DNA of 50,935 bases from an uncultured Alphaproteobacteria bacterium (GCA_902573735.1 CACGLH010000010.1:1-50935); one strand, 5' to 3'; shown: positions 12,550 to 21,918, numbered from the stretch's first letter. Numbers and translations are program-made. The notes: generated by a model from the sequence alone, not told the origin.

Positions 12550-13926
12550 ATGAATTTAGAAAAAACTCTAAAAAGGTTGGACCAAACCAGGGATGAATCT
12601 GTATCCAGACTATCTGAACTTCTTAAGTTCAAATCGATATCTACGAATAGCAAATACAAGATTGATTGTATTTCTACAGCGAAATGGCTTGTAAATGAAC
12701 TAAATACTATAGGTTTTAATGCTTCATTAAGAGAAACTACAGGAAATCCTATGGTTGTTGCTCACACTACCAAATCTAAAGGAGACTTTTTATTTTATGG
12801 ACATTATGATGTTCAACCTGTTGATCCTTTGAAAGAATGGGAAGATGATCCCTTTGAACCTAAAATTAAATCTATTTCAGGTGAGAAAGTTATTGTGGCT
12901 AGAGGAGCATCTGATGATAAAGGACAACTCATGACCTTTATTGAAGCATGTAGAGCAATAAATTATGTAAATAATTCATTTCCTATTAATTTATCCATTC
13001 TTCTAGAAGGAGAAGAAGAAACATCATCTCCATCTCTTGTTCCATTTCTTAAAAAGAATACCTCTGAGTTAAAGTGTAAATATGCTTTAGTATGTGACAC
13101 TGGCATGTGGGATAAAAAAACTCCCTCTATTACTTGTTCTTTAAGAGGTATGTTATCTGAAGAAATTAGCATAAAAGGGCCTAATCGAGATTTACATTCT
13201 GGTATTTATGGTGGAGTTGTTAACAATCCATTGAAAGTAATGTCCGATTTGTTATCTAATTTACATGATAAAAATGGAAAAGTAGATATACCTTACTTTT
13301 ATAATGGAGTAGATGCTGTTTCTAAAGAGTTAAAAAAAGAGTGGAAAAAACTTAGCTTCTCAGAAGAAACCTTTTTAAAAAATTTGGGAATGTCTAAATC
13401 TTTTGGTGAAAAAAATTATTCATTACTTGAAAGATTATGGGGTAGACCTACCTGCGAAATTAATGGGATGTGGGGTGGTTATATTGAAGAAGGCTTCAAA
13501 ACAGTTATTCCATCAGAGGCTCATGCTAAAATTTCATTTAGACTAGTGGGAGATCAAAACCCAGAGGAAATAAGGCTTAATTTTAGAAAAAAGCTGATGA
13601 ACGATTTACCTGAAGATTTTGAAATAAAATTCAGCAACCATAAAGGTTCTAAAGCAACTCAATTCCCACTTAATGACGAAATTATAAATAAAGCCCAAAA
13701 AGCCCTTTCAGACGAATGGAACTCTAAAACCATATTTGAAGGAGGTGGCGGTTCCATACCAATAGTTCAACACTTTAAGAATATATTAGATATGGATACC
13801 TTACTTGTAGGATTTGCCCTTGATGATGATAATATCCATTCTCCTAATGAAAAATATAATCTAAAAAGCTTCTATAAAGGTGCACGAAGCTGGGTTAGAA
13901 TAATAGATGAAATTGCTAAAAACTAA
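12550..13926 (+). CDS. M20 family zinc metallopeptidase (dipeptidase-like)
   Basis: This is a cytoplasmic M20-type metallopeptidase that probably hydrolyses dipeptides or N-acylated amino acids. The first metal ligands are in FYGHYDVQPVDPLKEW, the bridging Asp in ARGASDDKGQ, the catalytic Glu pair in LLEGEEETSSPS, and the last His ligand in DDDNIHSPNEKYN. A dimerisation-type insert lies between about residues 200 and 350. The start is taken as the ATG at 12550 (458 residues); a TTG at 12544 would add two residues. It follows yaaA by 25 bases. The exact substrate cannot be read from the sequence, because M20 members with near-identical motifs range from carnosinase-like to succinyl-diaminopimelate desuccinylase-like. 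Confidence 0.88.
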   Translation: MNLEKTLKRLDQTRDESVSRLSELLKFKSISTNSKYKIDCISTAKWLVNELNTIGFNASLRETTGNPMVVAHTTKSKGDFLFYGHYDVQPVDPLKEWEDDPFEPKIKSISGEKVIVARGASDDKGQLMTFIEACRAINYVNNSFPINLSILLEGEEETSSPSLVPFLKKNTSELKCKYALVCDTGMWDKKTPSITCSLRGMLSEEISIKGPNRDLHSGIYGGVVNNPLKVMSDLLSNLHDKNGKVDIPYFYNGVDAVSKELKKEWKKLSFSEETFLKNLGMSKSFGEKNYSLLERLWGRPTCEINGMWGGYIEEGFKTVIPSEAHAKISFRLVGDQNPEEIRLNFRKKLMNDLPEDFEIKFSNHKGSKATQFPLNDEIINKAQKALSDEWNSKTIFEGGGGSIPIVQHFKNILDMDTLLVGFALDDDNIHSPNEKYNLKSFYKGARSWVRIIDEIAKN

Positions 13927-13935
13927 AATATAAAG

Positions 13936-13958
13936 AAATTTCAATAATTGAAAATTTT
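13936..13958. terminator. AT-rich hairpin between convergent genes
   Basis: An imperfect inverted repeat (AAATTTCAAT against ATTGAAAATTT, one bulged A) lies 10 bases after the M20 peptidase stop and 38 bases before the end of the convergent methyltransferase gene. It is flanked by A and T runs on both sides, so it could act as a bidirectional terminator. With such low GC content the evidence is weak. Confidence 0.3.
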
Positions 13959-13995
13959 ATAATGATTAAAAATTATAAAGAGATTTTTAAAAGTC

Positions 13996-14820
13996 TTATT
14001 TTTTTGCAGAAGCTCTAATACCTGCTAACTTTCCTCCACTTAAGTACCTCATTGCAAATGAATAAAAGTAAAGCATGTTTTGGACTATAATTTCGTTATG
14101 CACTCTAGTATGTCTATCAATATTATCCTGATAGTTTTTATACCTATCTTTAGTAAATTTACTCCAACTACTAGTCATATCTTCAATAAATATCTTAGAA
14201 AATCCAGCTTCTTTTAGATCTGTCTCATATTGAGATAAACTTACTAAGTAATTCGCAAAAAAATCATTTGAAAGTTCTATTTTTTCATTATCATCGAATG
14301 GTTTAAAAAATGCAAAATCTTCAACATAGAAATGACCATCAGGTTTTAATATATCTATACAATTATTTAACAATTTTTTTCTGTTAGGAATATGATATAA
14401 AGCTAACCAACTAACCAATACCGTATAATGATTTTTAGGAAACTCTAATTGCAAAAAATCACCACATATGTGTTCAACTTTACTATCTAAATTGCATCTT
14501 TTTGTAAGATAAACAGCTGCATCATGATGATCTTCTTGAAGTTCAACTGCAGTGATATTAGCACCAGTTTTTTTTGCTAAATATCTAGCTGGCCCACCTA
14601 ATCCAGAACCAATTTCTAATATTTTTGACTTGTGATTAATGTTTAATTTTTTTATCGCAAAATCAATAGCTTGTGTTCCGTGATAATGTAATTGATCAAA
14701 AGAAGACAATTCATTTACTGATAATGATCCACTATTTGCTTTTCCTAATTCTCTTAACTCATTATAAATCCTATCAATAAAGTTGTACAACTTCATTGAT
14801 TTGATATTGTCGTTTTGCAT
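13996..14820 (-). CDS. SAM-dependent methyltransferase, small-molecule type
   Basis: This is a class I (Rossmann) SAM methyltransferase of 274 residues from the ATG at 14820; an upstream TTG at 14832 would add four residues. The SAM motif I is KILEIGSGLGGPARYLAKK, with motif II acid in ITAVELQED, and motif IV in WLALYHIPNRKKLL. Upstream of motif I the stretch FDQLHYHGTQAIDFA resembles the substrate-side segment of sarcosine/dimethylglycine-type and related methyltransferases acting on small amines or thiols. No sulfolipid, ubiquinone or rRNA-specific marks were seen. It stands alone, convergent with the M20 peptidase and divergent from pncA, so the context gives no substrate. The family assignment is secure; the substrate is not known. 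Confidence 0.78.
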   Translation of the reverse strand: MQNDNIKSMKLYNFIDRIYNELRELGKANSGSLSVNELSSFDQLHYHGTQAIDFAIKKLNINHKSKILEIGSGLGGPARYLAKKTGANITAVELQEDHHDAAVYLTKRCNLDSKVEHICGDFLQLEFPKNHYTVLVSWLALYHIPNRKKLLNNCIDILKPDGHFYVEDFAFFKPFDDNEKIELSNDFFANYLVSLSQYETDLKEAGFSKIFIEDMTSSWSKFTKDRYKNYQDNIDRHTRVHNEIIVQNMLYFYSFAMRYLSGGKLAGIRASAKK

Positions 14821-14918
14821 TATTGAGTCCAATAAATATATAGTAACAATTAAATTACATTTTTTCTTTTGATTCTTATATCAAAATATACTTATACTTT
14901 AAGCATAATCAATTTTAG

Positions 14919-15554
14919 ATGGTTAAAATGACAGTTTTTAAGGATAATACTGCTTTAATATTAATAGATATTCAGAATGATTTTTGTCCAGGTGGCGCTC
15001 TTGAGGTAGGAGAAGGCAATGAAATTGTAGAGGTTGCTAATAAATTACAAGAAAAATTTAGAGTAAAAATTGCTACTCAGGATTGGCATCCTCCTAACCA
15101 TACATCTTTTGCTTCTAATCACTTAGAGAAGTTACCTTTTTCAACTACTGAAATGTTTTATGGAACTCAAGTGTTGTGGCCAGATCACTGTATACAAGGA
15201 AAAAAGGGGGCAGAATTTCATCCAAAACTAATAACAAAAAGTACAGACTTAATCATTAGAAAAGGTTTTAGAACTGAAATAGATAGTTATTCTGCTTTTT
15301 TTGATAATGATCACAAAACATCAACTGGACTAGGAGGATATCTTAAGGCAAGAGGAATAAATTCTATTTATCTTTGTGGATTAGCTTTAGATTTTTGTGT
15401 TTATTTTTCAGCAATTGACGGAGTTAATTTAGATTTAGAAGTAAATGTGATAAAAGATGCTTGCCGAGCTATTGACTTAGACGGATCACTCGAAATGGCG
15501 ATTAATGATATGAAAAATAAAGGAGTTAATTTAATTACCTCTAATGATCTATAA
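14919..15554 (+). CDS. pncA: Nicotinamidase
   Basis: PncA hydrolyses nicotinamide to nicotinate and ammonia in NAD salvage. The 211-residue protein shows the catalytic Asp17 in LILIDIQNDFCPGG, metal-binding residues in TQDWHPPNHTSFASNH, the catalytic Lys in LIIRKGFRTE, and the nucleophilic Cys in YLCGLALDFCVYFSA. This is the full isochorismatase-fold active-site set. pncB, which consumes the nicotinate, is also in this window at 30378-31670. The gene is convergent with livF and ends only two bases from it. ATGs at 14919 and 14928 are both possible starts. Confidence 0.95.
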   Translation: MVKMTVFKDNTALILIDIQNDFCPGGALEVGEGNEIVEVANKLQEKFRVKIATQDWHPPNHTSFASNHLEKLPFSTTEMFYGTQVLWPDHCIQGKKGAEFHPKLITKSTDLIIRKGFRTEIDSYSAFFDNDHKTSTGLGGYLKARGINSIYLCGLALDFCVYFSAIDGVNLDLEVNVIKDACRAIDLDGSLEMAINDMKNKGVNLITSNDL

Positions 15555-15556
15555 AT

Positions 15557-16258
15557 TTATAATCCTATAAAACCATATATTTTTTTTAATGTTGCTTTGT
15601 TTTTAAATTCTTTTGAAGATGCAGAAAATATCTTCGAACCACTCTCAATAATTATTACTTCATCTGCAACTGGTAAAATTGCCTCTACTCTCTGTTCAAC
15701 AAGAAGTATAGACACTCCTTGTTTTTTTAGCTCTAAAATACTATTTCTTATCAAAGATATCATTGATGGTTGTAATCCTTCGGTAGGTTCGTCTAAAAGT
15801 AATAAGTTTGGCTCAATACAGAGAGCTCTTGCTAAAGCGAGCATTTGTTGCTCACCTCCAGATAGTGTTCCAGAAATTTGGTTAATTCTCTCTTTAAGTT
15901 TTGGAAACATATTAAGAATTTTTTCCTTAGTTTTCTCTCCTTTTTTTCTTGTTAAAAGACCTATTTCTAAGTTTTCTTCAACAGTTAATTCCGAAAAAAG
16001 TCTTCTGCCTTGAGGAACATATCCAATACCTTTTTTGGGAATAAAGTGCGCAGAAACTCCTGACAATTTTTCATCATTAAACAATATTAATCCATTTGTG
16101 TGATCTACCAAACCCATAATTGATTTGAGAATAGTTGTTTTACCAGCACCATTTCTCCCGAGAAGACAAAGAACTTGACCTTGATTTAAATTAAATGAAA
16201 TTTCATTTAAAATTTTGATATTAGCATAATATGATACTAAATTATCAACGACTAGCAT
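15557..16258 (-). CDS. livF: Branched-chain amino acid-type ABC transporter ATP-binding protein LivF
   Basis: LivF is the second ATPase of a branched-chain-type (HAAT) importer. In its 233 residues it has Walker A (LLGRNGAGKTTILKS), the Q-loop region in GIGYVPQGRRLFSELTV, the ABC signature (LSGGEQQMLALARAL), Walker B (LLLLDEPTEGLQP) and the switch His replaced by Gln in LLVEQRVEA, which is typical for LivF. It is the last gene of the operon, and its start overlaps livG by 7 bases, indicating translational coupling. It works in the cytoplasm with LivG on the LivHM channel. Confidence 0.94.
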   Translation of the reverse strand: MLVVDNLVSYYANIKILNEISFNLNQGQVLCLLGRNGAGKTTILKSIMGLVDHTNGLILFNDEKLSGVSAHFIPKKGIGYVPQGRRLFSELTVEENLEIGLLTRKKGEKTKEKILNMFPKLKERINQISGTLSGGEQQMLALARALCIEPNLLLLDEPTEGLQPSMISLIRNSILELKKQGVSILLVEQRVEAILPVADEVIIIESGSKIFSASSKEFKNKATLKKIYGFIGL

Positions 16259-16974
16259 TGATCCCCCAAGTATGCTTTTTGAACTAAAGGATCACTCTGT
16301 ATTGAATGTTTGTCTCCCTCTGAAATAATTTTTCCAAAATGAAGTACTGTTATTTTGTCAGCAATTGACATTACAACATCCATATTGTGTTCTATCAATA
16401 AAACAGTCATAGTCTTAGAAAAATCTTTAATGAGCTTTTTAAAATTTTCAATTTCTAAATCTGACAGTCCTTGTGTAGGTTCGTCTAAAATTAATAACTT
16501 TGGTCTCTGTGCCATTCCCATAGCTAATTCTAGTAACCTTTGATGTCCATAACTTAAGTCACCACTTCTTTGGGAAACTCTATCTAAAAGACCAACTTTA
16601 TTTAAAACTTCGAATATAATACTTCTTTTTTCTTTATCTCTTCTATTTTTTATTGATAAAGCAACATTTTCATAAACGGTTAAATTAGAAAAAATTGCAG
16701 TAATTTGAAATGTATATCCTATACCACTAGAAATCCTTTTATAAACAGGAAGATTTGAAATATCTGATCCATTAAAAAAAACTTTACCTTTAGATGCTCT
16801 TATCCTTCCACAAAGCAGTGATACAAAAGTTGTTTTCCCTGCCCCATTTGGGCCAATTAAAGCTCTAATCTCATTTTTATTTATCTTAAAGTTAACTTTA
16901 TCTACAGCAGTAATACCTTGAAAATTCTTACTTAAATTTTCTGTATACAATAATTCGTCATTTAAGATATCCAT
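16252..16974 (-). CDS. livG: Branched-chain amino acid-type ABC transporter ATP-binding protein LivG
   Basis: LivG is the first ATPase of the importer, 240 residues. It has Walker A (LIGPNGAGKTTFVSLLCG), the Q-loop in GIGYTFQITAIFSNLTV, the variant signature LSYGHQRLLELAMGMA, Walker B (LLILDEPTQGLS) and the switch His in LLIEHNMDVVMS. The LSYGHQR signature is usual for LivG-like proteins and separates it from LivF. It overlaps livM by 13 bases upstream and livF by 7 bases downstream, so the operon is tightly coupled. Confidence 0.94.
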   Translation of the reverse strand: MDILNDELLYTENLSKNFQGITAVDKVNFKINKNEIRALIGPNGAGKTTFVSLLCGRIRASKGKVFFNGSDISNLPVYKRISSGIGYTFQITAIFSNLTVYENVALSIKNRRDKEKRSIIFEVLNKVGLLDRVSQRSGDLSYGHQRLLELAMGMAQRPKLLILDEPTQGLSDLEIENFKKLIKDFSKTMTVLLIEHNMDVVMSIADKITVLHFGKIISEGDKHSIQSDPLVQKAYLGDQC

Positions 16975-17903
16975 TTATAATACCTAAATCTTAATTCTCC
17001 TATTATACCACGTCTTGCAAATAAAGTTACAAATAGAAGAGCAACACCCACAATTATCATATAGGCATCAGTAATATCGCTTGCATAGTCAATTAAATAA
17101 AACATAAAAATTGCCCCTATCAGTGGTCCTAAAACTGTTCCAGCACCTCCAATTAAGACCCATAAAAGAGGAAAGATTGAATACGAAACAGCAGCAAAAC
17201 TAGCACCCACATATCCAAATAAAATACCATAACATGCACCTGCCAAGCCTGAAATAGTTCCAGAAATTATTATAGAAAATAATTTATACAATTTTACATT
17301 ATAGCCTAGCATAAGAGCTCGATCACTATTTTCTCTAATTGCTACTAAAACTCTACCAAATGGACTTTTTGCTATCCACAAATTAATCAACATACATAGG
17401 GAAAAAATTAAAAGAGCAGAATAGTATCTGATTTTGGGATTAGATAAATCCATTGAAAGAAAAACTCTACTAGATTGTTGAATAACAAACCCTTCATCAC
17501 CTCTTGTAATACTACCAAAATATAAAATACTTAAATAAGCAATTTGAGAAAACATTAAGGTTACTATCATAAAGGATACGCCTATTGTTCTTAAAGCAAG
17601 AAAACCTATTATTAAAGAAATCAATGCAGAAATACAGATAGCAAGGAATAATGATTGCTCAATGTTATAATCTAAATGGTAGATTGACAGACCTGAGGCA
17701 TAAAGACCTGCTGAGAAAAATAAAGCATGCCCCAGGCTCAAAAGTCCTGTGTAACCAAATAAAATGTTATAACCCACACCGTAAGCTGCAAGTACTAATA
17801 TCCTGGCAAAATTACCTTGGTGATATTCAGAAAAAATCCCTAATATTTCTAACAAAAAAAGAAATAATAAGGCACTTAGATGAAGAATTATATCTTTTCT
17901 CAT
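16962..17903 (-). CDS. livM: Branched-chain amino acid-type ABC transporter permease LivM
   Basis: LivM is an inner-membrane permease of 313 residues with about eight to ten hydrophobic segments. The conserved family stretch NILFGYTGLLSLGHALFFSA is near residue 45, and the EAA-like coupling segment SPFGRVLVAIRENSDRALML sits in the middle. It pairs with LivH to form the channel. The ATG overlaps the livH stop by 4 bases, the classic coupled arrangement. The substrate is set by the binding protein and is not determined here. Confidence 0.93.
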   Translation of the reverse strand: MRKDIILHLSALLFLFLLEILGIFSEYHQGNFARILVLAAYGVGYNILFGYTGLLSLGHALFFSAGLYASGLSIYHLDYNIEQSLFLAICISALISLIIGFLALRTIGVSFMIVTLMFSQIAYLSILYFGSITRGDEGFVIQQSSRVFLSMDLSNPKIRYYSALLIFSLCMLINLWIAKSPFGRVLVAIRENSDRALMLGYNVKLYKLFSIIISGTISGLAGACYGILFGYVGASFAAVSYSIFPLLWVLIGGAGTVLGPLIGAIFMFYLIDYASDITDAYMIIVGVALLFVTLFARRGIIGELRFRYYKWIS

Positions 17904-18781
17904 GTTTTAGTTGTTCCAAATAATCCATTTGGCTTGATTATTAATACCACTACAACTAATAAGGTTGCTAAAATCTTTGCTATATTTGGTGAAAAAAATA
18001 CAGAAATTATTCCATCACTCATACCAATTAATATAGCGGCAGCTACCGTACCTTTCAGACTTCCTAAACCACCAATGATTACTACAATAAATGCAAGTAA
18101 CAAAGGCTCACCACCCATTAAATAGTGAGCTTGTTGAATTGGTACTATTAATACTGCTCCTACGGCTGCTATAGCCGCTCCTAATCCAAACACAATATTA
18201 TATACTCTAGATATCGGTATCCCGAATGCTTGAGCTGTTTCGCTATCTAATTGTGTAGCTCTTAAAATAAGTCCAAATTTCGTTTTGCTCATTACTAACC
18301 ATATAGCAAGTAAAAGTATTATTGCTGAAAAAATAACAAAAAATTTATATGCTGAAAAACCAAACCAATATAAATCTAATCTTATATTAAATGGTTGTTC
18401 TACTGGTTTTGCATCGGGACCAAAAGTCATTAATGCAAATTGTTGTATAATGTATAAAATTCCAATTGTTGCTATTATTGTTGCTTCAGGATCATATTTT
18501 AAATGCCTTAAAATCAACCAATCACTTAAAACTGCAGTCATTCCGACAATAATGGGAACTACTAATAAAGCTAATAAAAAACCAATAGCAGGGTTACCTG
18601 AAACAAAGCTTGATACCCACCATGTAATTATAGCGCCAAGCATGAAAAACTCTCCATGGGCAACATTTACTATCCTCATAACTCCAAATACTAGACTTAA
18701 TCCCAAAGCTATAAGTGACAAAACAGCTGCATGCACTAAGCCTTCTAAAGAGGCAAAGAGTAAATAAGGCCCTAATTCCAT
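17900..18781 (-). CDS. livH: Branched-chain amino acid-type ABC transporter permease LivH
   Basis: LivH is an inner-membrane permease of 293 residues with about eight hydrophobic segments. Family marks are VFGVMRIVNVAHGEFFMLGA near the N-terminus, the coupling segment KFGLILRATQLDSETAQAFG, and LAFIVVIIGGLGSLKGT near the C-terminus. It partners LivM, whose gene it overlaps by 4 bases. It begins 20 bases after the binding-protein gene ends. Confidence 0.93.
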   Translation of the reverse strand: MELGPYLLFASLEGLVHAAVLSLIALGLSLVFGVMRIVNVAHGEFFMLGAIITWWVSSFVSGNPAIGFLLALLVVPIIVGMTAVLSDWLILRHLKYDPEATIIATIGILYIIQQFALMTFGPDAKPVEQPFNIRLDLYWFGFSAYKFFVIFSAIILLLAIWLVMSKTKFGLILRATQLDSETAQAFGIPISRVYNIVFGLGAAIAAVGAVLIVPIQQAHYLMGGEPLLLAFIVVIIGGLGSLKGTVAAAILIGMSDGIISVFFSPNIAKILATLLVVVVLIIKPNGLFGTTKT

Positions 18782-18801
18782 ATTAATTTTCGACTATTAC
18801 A

Positions 18802-20088
18802 CTAAAATGATTGTTTAGTATAATCAACTTCATCAGGATAAAATGTGTCTTCAATAGAAGTAGTATGAGCAAGAACTAGTTTACCATTAGTCATTTTAGT
18901 AATATATTGATGACCAAATGTTTGATGTGTCTTTCCATTAAATATTTTAGCACCTTGTGGGTGAGCTTGAGACAACGGCATATTATTCATACTTTCAACG
19001 GCCTCTATTAATTTAGATCTATCTTTAACATCTGAATATCCAGATACTTCCATTCCTTTTTTAATTATGTGTAATGTTTCCCAGCAACCAAACATATGTG
19101 CATAAGTGGAAACATCTTTAGGGTCTGAAACTGATGCACCATTTTTATCAACGCCTACGGCAGTTCTATAAAATTGATCATGAACTGTCTGATTATCTTG
19201 AGCATATCTAGGATTTCCCTCCCAAAAATAACTCCCATCTAAAAATTCTAACCCAGGAGTGTTTAAATCAACAGCTTCAACACTATCGATAAAACCAAAA
19301 AGTTTAGGACCTTTAGAACCGTAAAATTCTCCTAATTCCTTAACAAATGTTAAAACTGCAGGACCTACCATAACATGATATAAGACTTCAGTATCTCTAG
19401 GTATTTTGGGGAAATATTTAGAAAAACTGGATTCCGTTGGTGGAATTGGGACTTTAGCAATTATTTCACCACCTTGGGATTCAAATGCTGCTGAAAAATA
19501 ATCCCTATGATCATGACCAAAAGCAAAATCTGGATAAACCATAGTTACTTTTTTACCTAAATTATCTTTCACGAAAGGTGCCATGGCTTGTACCTGACTC
19601 TTTACATCAGTAATTCCTGGCTGAAGTGTATATCTATTTAGCATACCTGATGCTACATGATGACCTTCAGAAACAACAAAATACGGTAATTTTAGTTCAC
19701 CAGCTCTTGGAGCTGAACCGATAACAACATGAGAAAAAAGTGTACCAAAAGCAACATCGCAATTATGTTGATTAGCAAATTTTTCAAGAGCTTCAGCACC
19801 TCTTTTGGGATCTGTTCCATCATCTTCTGATATAATCTCTAAAGGACGACCATTTATACCACCTGAATCATTAATAATTTTTACAGCAGCTTGAGTTGTT
19901 CTATCGTACCATCGCCCATATGCTGCACCTATCCCAGTTCTATGAACTTGGAAACCTATTCTTATTGGTGCAGAACTTGAAGCCTGACTATAATTTACAA
20001 AACCAGGCATAGCCGAAATACTTCCTACAGCAGCAATACTTTTCATTAATTTTCTTCTGGAAAGATTACTTTTAGAATTTTTTTTCAT
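18802..20088 (-). CDS. ABC transporter periplasmic substrate-binding protein (HAAT/LivK type), Tat-exported
   Basis: This is the receptor for the adjacent liv-type importer. Its 428 residues are longer than LivK of E. coli and typical of the wider amino acid/amide/urea receptor group (peripla_BP_6). The N-terminus carries a twin-arginine signal: SRRKLMK followed by a short hydrophobic stretch and an Ala-rich cleavage region near residues 35-38. The mature part starts IRIGFQVHRTGIGAAYG and has AVKIINDSGGINGRPLEI, typical of type I periplasmic-binding folds. Tat export implies folding in the cytoplasm, unusual for LivK but seen in this group. The ligand cannot be read from the sequence; amino acids, amides or urea-like compounds are all possible. 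It is the first gene of the liv operon. Confidence 0.9.
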   Translation of the reverse strand: MKKNSKSNLSRRKLMKSIAAVGSISAMPGFVNYSQASSSAPIRIGFQVHRTGIGAAYGRWYDRTTQAAVKIINDSGGINGRPLEIISEDDGTDPKRGAEALEKFANQHNCDVAFGTLFSHVVIGSAPRAGELKLPYFVVSEGHHVASGMLNRYTLQPGITDVKSQVQAMAPFVKDNLGKKVTMVYPDFAFGHDHRDYFSAAFESQGGEIIAKVPIPPTESSFSKYFPKIPRDTEVLYHVMVGPAVLTFVKELGEFYGSKGPKLFGFIDSVEAVDLNTPGLEFLDGSYFWEGNPRYAQDNQTVHDQFYRTAVGVDKNGASVSDPKDVSTYAHMFGCWETLHIIKKGMEVSGYSDVKDRSKLIEAVESMNNMPLSQAHPQGAKIFNGKTHQTFGHQYITKMTNGKLVLAHTTSIEDTFYPDEVDYTKQSF

Positions 20089-20173
20089 ATCATGATTCCA
20101 TTTATTTAAAAAAAAGGATATTCACTAAATAAAATATAAAAATAACTTCTTGTCTAGTTATAATAAAGTATTT

Positions 20174-21590
20174 TTAACCTACCGAAGGGGTAGAAAGTAT
20201 CCATAAACCCAAAAAAGTGTAACAAATCATAAAAATACTTATTGGGAATTGACTAATAAGAAGCGATGATTTTGATTTTAAATATTTTTCACTTATTGAA
20301 TGAGCTAATAAAACTGCAATTACATGTCCAAATACAATAGCAAACGCTTGAATTAACCAAATTATTCTTACAGTTTCAATACTATTAAAAAAACTAGTTG
20401 TCACATGAATATTACCCGTACCAAAGTAATTTGATCCATTATTAAAAGGATCAGAAAGAACTTTATAAAAATATTGAATATTAACTAAAAAGGTAGTTAA
20501 GTAGTGAGCTATATGGTAGGCAATTGCTATAGGCAATAAAGCTATAGAATTAATACCTATTATTTTATTAAATTCAATTTTTTCATAGATAAATTTGTGA
20601 CCTAAATAAATTGTTAATAGAAAAATAAAAAATAAAAAAATTGCAAATGCTAATAAGCCAATTGAATTTTGAAAAATAACAGAGGATCTACCATGAAATT
20701 CTAGTGGATTGATATTGATAATTTTAAACCAAAAAAAAGTTTCATTTAATCCATCAAATGAAAGTGTTGCTAAAATTATAGCTAAGAATAAAACAGTTAA
20801 AGGTGGTAAATAATTAATATGAGTTAATTGAGATCCAAAAAAGCCAAAATAAGCTTTTCTATTTTCAAACCAAAACAAGGATAATTTTGATAACATACCA
20901 AAAAAAACAGAAAAACATTCCCCTTTTTTTTAGCCATTCTATCCCAAACAACCAGATACAAAAAAAATTCAACAAAAAATACAAACATACTACAGTAGCT
21001 AACCTGTCTGGATCATCAGGAGCTATATCGACAAGCATGAATAATGAAAAAAGAAGAAAAAACAAAGAGGGTATTACTAGAGTTAAATTATTGTCTAATT
21101 TAAAAAAAAAATTATTTTTGAATAAAATCTTCCCAATACCATACCAAGGATTTAAAAAGGACCATATGTTTCCAAATATCATTTGAGCTAAAGGCATAAC
21201 TAAAAACCAAACTGACCAAATGAAAAGTGAAAGAGGGTTAACTAATGGATCTCTTGAACCTGTAAAACCCAAGACAATTAAAATAATTAAAAGAAAAAAA
21301 CTTATTAAACTCATAAAAACTTTAATTGAGTTCAAATCAATTGAAGAGATAAAATTAAAACGTTTAAAAAAAATTATTTCATAAGTTCTGAAGAGTTTGC
21401 CAATAAATGCTTTTGGTGAAATATAGGTAATTAAAATAGTTAAAACTAAAACAGATATACCAGCAGGAATATAAATTTCTGTAGGCAACAATAATGTTAA
21501 TGCTCTTTCCGAAACATGGGCATAAGAAATTTCAAAACTCAATAATAATATTAAGAGAAATAATGTGATGTTTATTATCATAAATCTCAT
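20174..21590 (-). CDS. Polytopic membrane protein, homologues sometimes labelled fenitrothion hydrolase; broken by a one-base frameshift
   Basis: Two overlapping reading frames (21590 to 20865 and 20896 to 20174) are the halves of one gene. The break is at an A8 tract of the coding strand (T run at 20924-20931). Removing one A gives a continuous 471-codon frame reading WLKKGECFSVFFGML across the join, which matches the RGExFSVFFGM-like stretch I recall in full-length relatives. The protein has an N-terminal signal-like segment ending in YAHVSERA, then the motif TLLLPTEIYIPAGI, and about a dozen hydrophobic segments. Relatives are sometimes annotated as fenitrothion hydrolase; the natural function is unknown. 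The gene lies 85 bases upstream of the liv operon on the same strand. Family recall is from memory; the frame restoration is directly visible. Confidence 0.7.
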
Positions 21591-21660
21591 ATCTAGAAAT
21601 GTATCTTAAATTTAATACTAATAAAAATTTTTTTTAAAATTAATTTACTAATAAAATTAA

Positions 21661-21918
21661 TTAGGTGAGTGTTCTTTTATCTCTTTTTCTTCTTTTTGCA
21701 CGATAACCAACAGACAGACCCTCTAAAAGAACACTAGTCATTGGATGCGTGGGGTTAGATAATGAATATTGTTCGTGAAGAGTTTTAATTGCGAGATTTA
21801 TATCAATTCTTAAATCAAAATTTAAAACCCAACCAAAAAAAATTGAACGACATTCTTCATCACTTATACCATCGATTTTAAATGACTCACTTATAAGTTT
21901 TTTAGGATCATAATCCAT
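21661..21918 (-). CDS. Small hypothetical protein, 85 residues
   Basis: I do not recognise this protein. It is small, mostly alpha-helical by composition, acidic in the first third and strongly basic at the end (YRAKRRKRDKRTL), with no membrane segment or cysteine pair suggesting metal binding (a single Cys at residue 23). The ATG at 21918 lies 9 bases after the glnE stop, so it is probably translated from the glnE transcript. The tight coupling and balanced composition suggest a real gene. The basic tail would suit nucleic-acid or ribosome contact, but this is only inference. Confidence 0.65.
   Translation of the reverse strand: MDYDPKKLISESFKIDGISDEECRSIFFGWVLNFDLRIDINLAIKTLHEQYSLSNPTHPMTSVLLEGLSVGYRAKRRKRDKRTLT

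Noticed and set aside
20887-21186. Plus-strand frame (99 residues) across the frameshift in the membrane-protein gene
   Set aside because: Antisense and Lys/Asn-rich. The minus-strand halves join into a single family-like protein, which explains the region better.
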